Shown in pieces: positions 30,937 through 36,293 of a stretch of DNA of 36,293 nucleotides (position 1 is its first letter; every line of letters begins with the position of its first letter). Position numbers and translations under genes: made by a program. This DNA comes from Phycisphaeraceae bacterium (GTDB lineage Bacteria > Planctomycetota > Phycisphaerae > Phycisphaerales > Phycisphaeraceae). The notes under the pieces are model-generated. The model was not told the origin of the DNA and made no database searches. It saw only the letters and a program-made list of their open reading frames with translations. The DNA lies in assembly GCA_028280965.1 (NCBI GenBank), contig JANQKT010000108.1, positions 1 through 36,293 on the forward strand. Reading direction: 5' to 3'.

Positions 30937-33348
30937 ATGCCTGATCGCGAGACGTTGTTGTTGGAATACCTCGAGCAGCTGTCCTACGAGCCCTACCCCG
31001 TTCAGGAGCGGGCGCTGATGGCCTGGGGCGAGTCGGATCAGGGGGTGCTCTTGTGTGCCCCGACGGGGACGGGCAAGACGCTGGTCGCCGAGGCCGCGGT
31101 GTACGAGGCGCTCAAGACCGGTCGGCCGATGTACTACACGACGCCGCTGATCGCGCTGACCGAGCAGAAGTTCGAGGAGCTCGCCGACTCGGCCCAGCGT
31201 TGGGGCTTCCCGCGGTCAAGCGTCGGGCTGGTGACGGGCAACCGCAGCGTCAACCCGGACGCGGTGGTGCGGGTCGTCGTCGCCGAGATCCTCTTCAACC
31301 GGCTGCTGCACCCCGATGAGTTCGGGTTCGATCGGGTCGGCTCGGTCGTGATGGACGAGTTCCACTCGTTCAACGACCCCGAGCGCGGCGTGGTATGGGA
31401 GCTGTCGTTGGGCCTGCTGCCGGGGCATGTCCGGCTGATGTTGCTGTCGGCGACGGTGGGCAACGCGTACGAGTTCGTGAGCTGGCTTCGAACCGCGCAC
31501 GGCCGGGACATCACGCTCGTTCAGAGCAGCGACCGCAAAGTCCCTCTGGCGTTTCACTGGGTCGGTGATGAACTTTTGCCGGATCAACTCGCGGCGATGT
31601 GCCAAGGGACGGAAGAGACGATCAAGACGCCGGCGTTGGTGTTCTGTTTTGATCGTGCGAAGTGCTGGGACGTCGCCGAGCAGCTGCGCGGGCGCGACAT
31701 GCTGCGCGAAGGCCAGCAAGCGGAGCTCGCCGAGCGTTTGGAGGAGCACGACCTAAGCAAGGGCGCGGGCAACAAGCTCAAGCGGATGCTCTTGCGCGGC
31801 GTCGGTGTGCACCATGCGGGGCTCTTGCCCAAGTGGCGGCGGCTGGTCGAAGAGCTGTTTCAGGACAAGCTGCTCTCGGTCTGCGTCTGCACCGAGACGC
31901 TCGCGGCGGGGATGAACCTGCCTGCCCGGTCGGTGGTCTTGACGTCACTGGTCAAGGGTCCGCCTGACAAGAAGCGGCTAATCGAAGCGAGCGGCGCGCA
32001 TCAGATGTTCGGCCGGGCCGGCCGGCCGCAGTTCGATACACAGGGCCACGTCTTCGCCGTCGCGCACGAGGACGATGTGCGCATCGCCAAGCACAAGCTC
32101 AGGATCGAGCAGATCCCGGCGGACACCAAAGACCCACAGTTGATGAAGAAGCGAAAGCAACTGGAGAAGAAGGGCCCAAGGCGGCGCGAGGGTGTGGCAT
32201 ATTGGACCGAGAAGCAGCTGGAGAAGTTGCGCGACGCCCCGCCGGGCAACCTGGAGAGCCGGGGCCGGCTGCCCTGGCGTTTGCTGGCGTACATGCTGGA
32301 CGCGGACGAAGACCTGTCGCACCTGCGCGACGCGGTGGGCAAGCGCCTGCTGCCGCCGAGTCTGATCGAGTCGCAGCAGAAGCTGCTGACGCGGATGCTG
32401 GTGACGCTGCATGATGGCGGGTTTATTGGGCTGGAGCCCGCCCCACCTGCGGCACGCAAGGCGGCTGCGGCAACCGCCACGGGTCAGGGCGACTTGCCTG
32501 AGAAAGAAAGTACAAACCCCGCCGACCTGCTCGCGGGTCTGTCGCTGGGCACGGGGATCGGTGCGGTCGGAACGCAGCAAAGCAGGAAACCAGGAAAGCA
32601 GAACAAACAAGACAACTCACAGCACGATCCCACAGGCTCGACGCGATTGGGCGAGTACCAGCCCCGGCGCGGTGTCGCGACTGACAAGCTCGACCAGCTT
32701 TTGATCTTCCGCGCGGTCAATCCGGTGTACGGCGCGTTCCTGCTGGACCACCTCGGCCTCGCCGACGAGGTCGAACAGCTCCAGGTCCTCGAAAGCCTGC
32801 TGGAGATGCCCGGCTCGGTCGCGCGCCGCGTCCGCGTCCCGCAGCCCGACCGCCCCGGTGGCTTAGCGCCCGGCAGCCTGGCGGCTGATGTCGTGGATCC
32901 CGAACTGATCCAGCGCGGACTCGCAACACAGGACGAACTCTACCCCCAGAACCAGGACGACCTGCCCGCGCACGAGCGGCAGTATGCACCGCCGTTGGCG
33001 GAGAAGCTCGCGATGCTGTTCGAGGGCTCGGTGGACTGCACCGGCCACAACCCCGTCCGCGCGGTCTGGTGCGCCGGCGAGCTGCTCAACACCTACTACG
33101 GCGATTTCCACAAGTTCATCAGCGCCAAAGACCTCGCACACCAGGAGGGCGTCGTCTTCCGCCACGTGCTGCGAATGATCCTGCTCTGCGATGAGTTCGC
33201 ACAGCTCACGCCAGCCGGCCTGCTCGTTGATGTTTGGCAGAAGCGCCTGAACGGCTGGGCGGAACAGTTGACACGGTCCTGCCGGGCGGTCGATGCGCAG
33301 AGCACGGATCAGACGCTGGCGGATCTAAAACCGGGGCATGACGCGTAA
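30937..33348 (+). CDS. Ski2-like DExH-box helicase
   Basis: An 803-residue superfamily 2 helicase. Motif order is clear: a Q-like PYPVQERAL, motif I CAPTGTGKT near residue 45, Ia TTPLIAL, motif II VMDEFHSF (DEFH box), motif III LLSATVG, and in the second RecA domain TETLAAGMNLPAR and motif VI QMFGRAGRPQFD. The long C-terminal part is interrupted by a polar linker near residues 515-570 and ends in helical segments. The DEFH box and overall plan resemble Ski2/Mtr4-type RNA helicases and the actinobacterial helicases with a DUF3516 domain. RNA unwinding is the likely role, but DNA is possible. It is divergent from recN. The GTG at 30901 opens the same frame, but 30937 with its TATCCT box is preferred. 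Confidence 0.9.
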   Translation: MPDRETLLLEYLEQLSYEPYPVQERALMAWGESDQGVLLCAPTGTGKTLVAEAAVYEALKTGRPMYYTTPLIALTEQKFEELADSAQRWGFPRSSVGLVTGNRSVNPDAVVRVVVAEILFNRLLHPDEFGFDRVGSVVMDEFHSFNDPERGVVWELSLGLLPGHVRLMLLSATVGNAYEFVSWLRTAHGRDITLVQSSDRKVPLAFHWVGDELLPDQLAAMCQGTEETIKTPALVFCFDRAKCWDVAEQLRGRDMLREGQQAELAERLEEHDLSKGAGNKLKRMLLRGVGVHHAGLLPKWRRLVEELFQDKLLSVCVCTETLAAGMNLPARSVVLTSLVKGPPDKKRLIEASGAHQMFGRAGRPQFDTQGHVFAVAHEDDVRIAKHKLRIEQIPADTKDPQLMKKRKQLEKKGPRRREGVAYWTEKQLEKLRDAPPGNLESRGRLPWRLLAYMLDADEDLSHLRDAVGKRLLPPSLIESQQKLLTRMLVTLHDGGFIGLEPAPPAARKAAAATATGQGDLPEKESTNPADLLAGLSLGTGIGAVGTQQSRKPGKQNKQDNSQHDPTGSTRLGEYQPRRGVATDKLDQLLIFRAVNPVYGAFLLDHLGLADEVEQLQVLESLLEMPGSVARRVRVPQPDRPGGLAPGSLAADVVDPELIQRGLATQDELYPQNQDDLPAHERQYAPPLAEKLAMLFEGSVDCTGHNPVRAVWCAGELLNTYYGDFHKFISAKDLAHQEGVVFRHVLRMILLCDEFAQLTPAGLLVDVWQKRLNGWAEQLTRSCRAVDAQSTDQTLADLKPGHDA

Positions 33349-33448
33349 TCGCCAGGCCTGCCCGAAGGCGAAACGCTTGGTGGGTGAGATGCTGTGAGTC
33401 AAGGTGATTGCAGGAGGCTTGTCCCGCGTGGTGATGCGGCGGTCACGC

Positions 33449-35152
33449 TCACTGCACAACCTGCTCCGCCACCGCCGCCGTGGTCGGCGAGCTGTCACCG
33501 ATCCGCCACTGATCGTGCAGGTGGTACGCGTCGGCGGACTCGGCATAATCCAGCCGGTAGTGCGTGCCGCGGGTTTCCTGCCGCCAGTGCGCGGCGCGGG
33601 TGATCAGCGAGCCGATGGTCAGGAGGTTCTGCACCTCCCAGCCGAGGCGTTCGTCGAAGATCTTGTCGAGCGTGTAGGTTGCCCAGAAGTCGAACATGTC
33701 GAGCACCTCGGCCAGCCGGTCACCCTCGCGCTCGATCCCGACGTGCCGCCACATCACGCTGCGCAGGCTGGAGCGCACGTCCGCGAGGTCCAGCTCGCTG
33801 CGGTCGCTGGGCCGGATGTCCGAGATGATCTTGAACGGCCGGGCGGTGTTGAGCGTCGGGTCACCGACCGCGTTTTCTTCAAGCCGTTCAAGGCACGCCC
33901 GCCCCGCTACCTCGCCGAAGACCATGCCCTCGAGCAGCGAGTTGCTGGCTAAACGGTTTGCGCCGTTAAGCCCCGAGCAGCTCGCCTCGCCGCAGGCGTA
34001 CAGGCCGGGGACCGAGCTTCGCGTCTGGTCATCGACCGCGACCCCGCCGATCATATAGTGCGCCGAGGGGTGCACGGGGATCGGCGTCGTCGCCGGGTCG
34101 ATGTCGAATTGTTTCAGCAGCTTCGCGATGCCCGGGAAACGCTCGTGGAAGCGTTCGATCCCGATCGGCCGAACGTCGAGGTAGACATGGCTATGCCCGG
34201 TCTTAACCATCTGGTCGAGGATGCTGCGTGAGACGATGTCGCGCGGCGCGAGGTCGGCGCGCTCATCATAATCGGGCATGAAGCGGTGTCCGGACTTATC
34301 GACAAGCACCGCGCCCTCACCGCGGACCGCCTCGGTGATGAGCGCACGCGAGGCGCCGGCGATGTACAGCGTCGTCGGGTGGAACTGCACGAACGCCATA
34401 TCCTGCAGCACCGCGCCCGCGCGATACGCCATCGCCAGCCCGTCGCCGGTCGCGGCGCTGGGGTTGGTCGTCTCGCGGTAGACCATGCCGCAGCCCCCGG
34501 CGGCGAGGATGACCGAACGCGCCCAGATCACCTGGAGCCCGTACTTGGGGTGGTGCGTGATCGCGCCGACACACTCGCCCCCCGGAACTTGGCCCGGCTT
34601 GTCGCCAGTCGTGATCAGGTCGAGCACGAAGCAATCTTCAAACAGACGTACACGTTCGCTCGCGCGCACCGCATCGAACAGCGTCGCCGCAAGTGCCTTG
34701 CCCGTCGCGTCGCCGTCCGCGTGGACGATGCGTTTCTGGCTGTGGCCGCCCTCCCGGCCGAGCTTGAGGTCGCCGTTTGCCTCGCGGTCCAGGCGCAGGC
34801 CCGCCTCGATCAGCTCGTTCAGCCGCGCGGGCCCGTTCTCCACCACCCGCCGAACCGTCGGTTCGTCACACAGCCCGGCGCCGGCAGTCAGCGTGTCTGC
34901 GATATGCTTTTCAACATCATCCTCGACATGGTCCAGCACCGCGGCGATCCCGCCCTGCGCCCAGTACGTGCTCGAGTCCTTCAGGCGGCCCTTGGTCGTC
35001 ACGATGACCTCGGCCGAGCCGTGGTGGCGTACCGCCGACAACGCCGCGCTGCACCCCGCGACACCCGCGCCGACCACCAGAACATCCGTAAAGATCTGCG
35101 GCAGCAGCGTCGCGCGGAACGGGATCAGGTATCGGCGATCAGAAAAAGGCAT
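33449..35152 (-). CDS. nadB: L-aspartate oxidase
   Basis: A 567-residue flavoenzyme that oxidises L-aspartate to iminoaspartate, the first step of de novo NAD synthesis. It has the FAD-binding GxGxxG (VLVVGAGVAGCSAALSAV) near residue 26, then STYWAQGGIAA, the active-site loop LGREGGHSQKRIVHADGDATGKAL, HPTTLY, HPSAHYMIGGVAVD and GLYACGEASCSGLNGANRLASNSLLEGMVFG. These distinguish NadB from the related succinate dehydrogenase flavoprotein together with the absence of sdh neighbours. The C-terminal helical domain is complete. No ribosome site is evident before the ATG. nadA and nadC are not in the window. Confidence 0.95.
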   Translation of the reverse strand: MPFSDRRYLIPFRATLLPQIFTDVLVVGAGVAGCSAALSAVRHHGSAEVIVTTKGRLKDSSTYWAQGGIAAVLDHVEDDVEKHIADTLTAGAGLCDEPTVRRVVENGPARLNELIEAGLRLDREANGDLKLGREGGHSQKRIVHADGDATGKALAATLFDAVRASERVRLFEDCFVLDLITTGDKPGQVPGGECVGAITHHPKYGLQVIWARSVILAAGGCGMVYRETTNPSAATGDGLAMAYRAGAVLQDMAFVQFHPTTLYIAGASRALITEAVRGEGAVLVDKSGHRFMPDYDERADLAPRDIVSRSILDQMVKTGHSHVYLDVRPIGIERFHERFPGIAKLLKQFDIDPATTPIPVHPSAHYMIGGVAVDDQTRSSVPGLYACGEASCSGLNGANRLASNSLLEGMVFGEVAGRACLERLEENAVGDPTLNTARPFKIISDIRPSDRSELDLADVRSSLRSVMWRHVGIEREGDRLAEVLDMFDFWATYTLDKIFDERLGWEVQNLLTIGSLITRAAHWRQETRGTHYRLDYAESADAYHLHDQWRIGDSSPTTAAVAEQVVQ

Positions 35153-35293
35153 GGCGTAGCGTCAAGCGTTTAAGGCCTAGGGTCCAGGCCTCAGGGTTGG
35201 GTTGGCTTGTGTGGATAGGCCTGCTTCAAAAAATGCAATCAAGGAGCTCGTCAGTCGGGTCGGCGTTCAAGCGGGTGATCGGTACGCCGATCC

Positions 35294-35728
35294 CTACTCC
35301 AACACCCCCACCGACGAGAACCGCGAGCGCGGCAGCGGGACGTAGTTGTCGTAGAACACCCGCCGCAGCTCGCCCTGCGGCTCGAAGATCAGCACGCCGT
35401 CGACCTCGACCTGCTTGCCCGTCAGGTTTGTCCCCATCACCGCCGCGGGTAGGGTGAGCTGCACCTGCCCGTTACGTGGCAGTGCGGCGTACGGCCGATC
35501 GGTGAACTCGAACTCCCCCGCCCCGACGACATCGACGCGGTAGCTCACCGTCGGCATCGGCAGCTCTTCGTCGTTGGGGTTGGTGACCAGCAGGTCCACC
35601 AGCACGCGCCCGCCGCCGGGCGAGACCTCGTCCAGGCGGACGCCGGTGACCTCGACGTCCGGCCGCTGGATGCCGATGCAGCCGGTGAAGGCAATCACGA
35701 GTAAAGATAAGCAGGCGGTGCGGGTCAT
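35294..35728 (-). CDS. LEA14-like (water-stress type) lipoprotein
   Basis: A 144-residue protein with signal peptide and lipobox AFTGC (Cys16). The body matches the LEA type 2/WHy beta-sandwich: VEVTGVRLDEVSPGGGRVLVDLLVTNPNDEELPMPTVSYRVDV, including the NPN motif, followed by alternating strands. Such domains are found in bacterial envelope lipoproteins and in plant desiccation proteins; the molecular role is unclear. ATGs at 35728 and 35734 are both possible. The TATGAT box six bases before 35728 favours the shorter form. It lies 141 bases upstream of nadB on the same strand. Confidence 0.8.
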   Translation of the reverse strand: MTRTACLSLLVIAFTGCIGIQRPDVEVTGVRLDEVSPGGGRVLVDLLVTNPNDEELPMPTVSYRVDVVGAGEFEFTDRPYAALPRNGQVQLTLPAAVMGTNLTGKQVEVDGVLIFEPQGELRRVFYDNYVPLPRSRFSSVGVLE

Positions 35729-35734
35729 CCACAT

Positions 35735-35740
35735 ATCATA
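35735..35740 (-). promoter_or_regulatory. TANNNT -10 box of the LEA14-like gene, leaderless-type
   Basis: On the minus strand TATGAT ends six bases before the ATG at 35728, with no Shine-Dalgarno sequence. Confidence 0.4.
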
Positions 35741-35771
35741 GCCCATCCGTGCCGCGGCATGATGCATGCCG

Positions 35772-36293
35772 TCAGGATACGGGGCCACTCGCCGCCGTCT
35801 CGGACAACGCCTCCCCGCCCGGTTCGAGCACGCCGCGCACCTTCGGGAACAGCAGCCCCGCCTCGACGAGCATCCAAATCTCCAGCATGATCGTCGCGAC
35901 CGCGATCACGATCAGAGGCCAGTTCCGGTCGCCGGTTTTCGGGTCGCCGGCCAACCAGTCCTGCAGCAGCAGTGTCATCGCCCAGGCGGGCATCACCAGC
36001 ATGAACAGCAGCGGCAGCGCGACGAACCAGATGGCCTTTCCGCGGCGCCAGAGGTAGAAGGTAATGACCATGAACGCGAGCCCGCCGAGCAGCTGGTTGG
36101 TCGCGCCGAACATCGGCCAGAGGATGAGCCCGCCTTTGCCCGCGTTGTCCACTGACCACTCACTTCCAGGGGCCGGCATCGCGGCCATCGCCCCAGCGAT
36201 GATGATCGCAAAGATCGTCGCGCCGTGCTTGTTGGTCAGCCAGGTCAATGGGTCCATCGGATTCAAGTGTCGCGGGCGACGCGCAGCGTCCCG
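35772..36293 (-). CDS. cstA: CstA-type carbon starvation protein, C-terminal part
   Basis: The reading frame is open to the window edge, so the N-terminal part is missing. About 165 residues show the C-terminal end of the CstA peptide/pyruvate transporter family. They include the membrane segments HGATIFAIIIAGAMAAMP, the diagnostic LILWPMFGATNQLLGGLAFMVITFYLWRRGKAIWFVALPLLFMLVMPAWAM, and a last helix IVIAVATIMLEIWMLVEAGLL. CstA imports peptides or pyruvate under carbon limitation. At the edge, 36267-36292 is a copy of palindromic repeat A read in frame as RDAARRPRH just before NPMDPLTWLTNKH. Either the repeat is tolerated as coding sequence, or it separates a truncated fragment beginning at the TTG 36266 or ATG 36257. 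Confidence 0.85.
   Translation of the reverse strand, partial: RDAARRPRHLNPMDPLTWLTNKHGATIFAIIIAGAMAAMPAPGSEWSVDNAGKGGLILWPMFGATNQLLGGLAFMVITFYLWRRGKAIWFVALPLLFMLVMPAWAMTLLLQDWLAGDPKTGDRNWPLIVIAVATIMLEIWMLVEAGLLFPKVRGVLEPGGEALSETAASGPVS
36267..36292. repeat. Palindromic repeat A, copy 2 (one arm visible)
   Basis: Matches the left arm of the repeat at 10351-10376 in 24 of 26 bases. The second arm, if present, lies beyond the window. It lies inside the open frame of the CstA gene. Confidence 0.8.

Overview
This is a GC-rich bacterial chromosome segment with 31 recognisable protein genes (two cut by the window edges), no rRNA, tRNA, CRISPR array or transposase that I can see. The gene content suggests a planctomycete, most likely class Phycisphaerae. 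The grounds are a secreted Cys-type sulfatase, a FemAB protein of the XrtA/PEP-CTERM type in an exopolysaccharide cluster, very large signal peptidase I, many lipoproteins, scattered complex I genes and short dispersed palindromes. This placement is inference; no marker gene here was compared with a database.

Layout. 1-5.4 kb: partial sulfatase, rpsD with a clear terminator and promoter, a small lipoprotein, a secreted GH10-like protein and radA. 5.4-12.1 kb: S41 protease and tsaD on plus; a tandem-thioredoxin secreted protein; an MBL-fold hydrolase converging on a trpC-rbgA operon, with a long palindromic repeat between them. 12.2-17.5 kb: a YfcE/MJ0936-type phosphoesterase with a GNAT gene, a double zinc-ribbon membrane protein, nuoH and a signal peptidase I with large insertions. 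17.5-23.7 kb: an AT-rich gap, ilvN followed by an orphan sensor kinase, a three-gene polysaccharide operon (glycosyltransferase, hexapeptide acyltransferase, FemAB) and nuoB. 23.7-28.6 kb: two paralogous VWA lipoproteins and a beta-lactamase-fold lipoprotein. 28.6-36.3 kb: recN with a small zinc-ribbon membrane protein, a Ski2-like helicase, nadB, a LEA14-like lipoprotein and the C-terminal end of a CstA-type carbon starvation protein.

Most genes are housekeeping or cell-envelope genes in short transcription units of one to three genes, with frequent strand switches. The strongest genome-scale signal is in the starts: 11 of the 30 visible start codons have a TANNNT hexamer ending exactly 6 or 7 bases upstream, with no Shine-Dalgarno sequence and no recognisable -35 box. 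That is the arrangement expected for leaderless mRNAs. Most of the remaining genes have either AGGAG-like ribosome sites or operon-internal starts. Two families of short palindromic repeats, each present twice, form the other notable structure; one copy appears to lie in frame within the CstA gene at the right edge.
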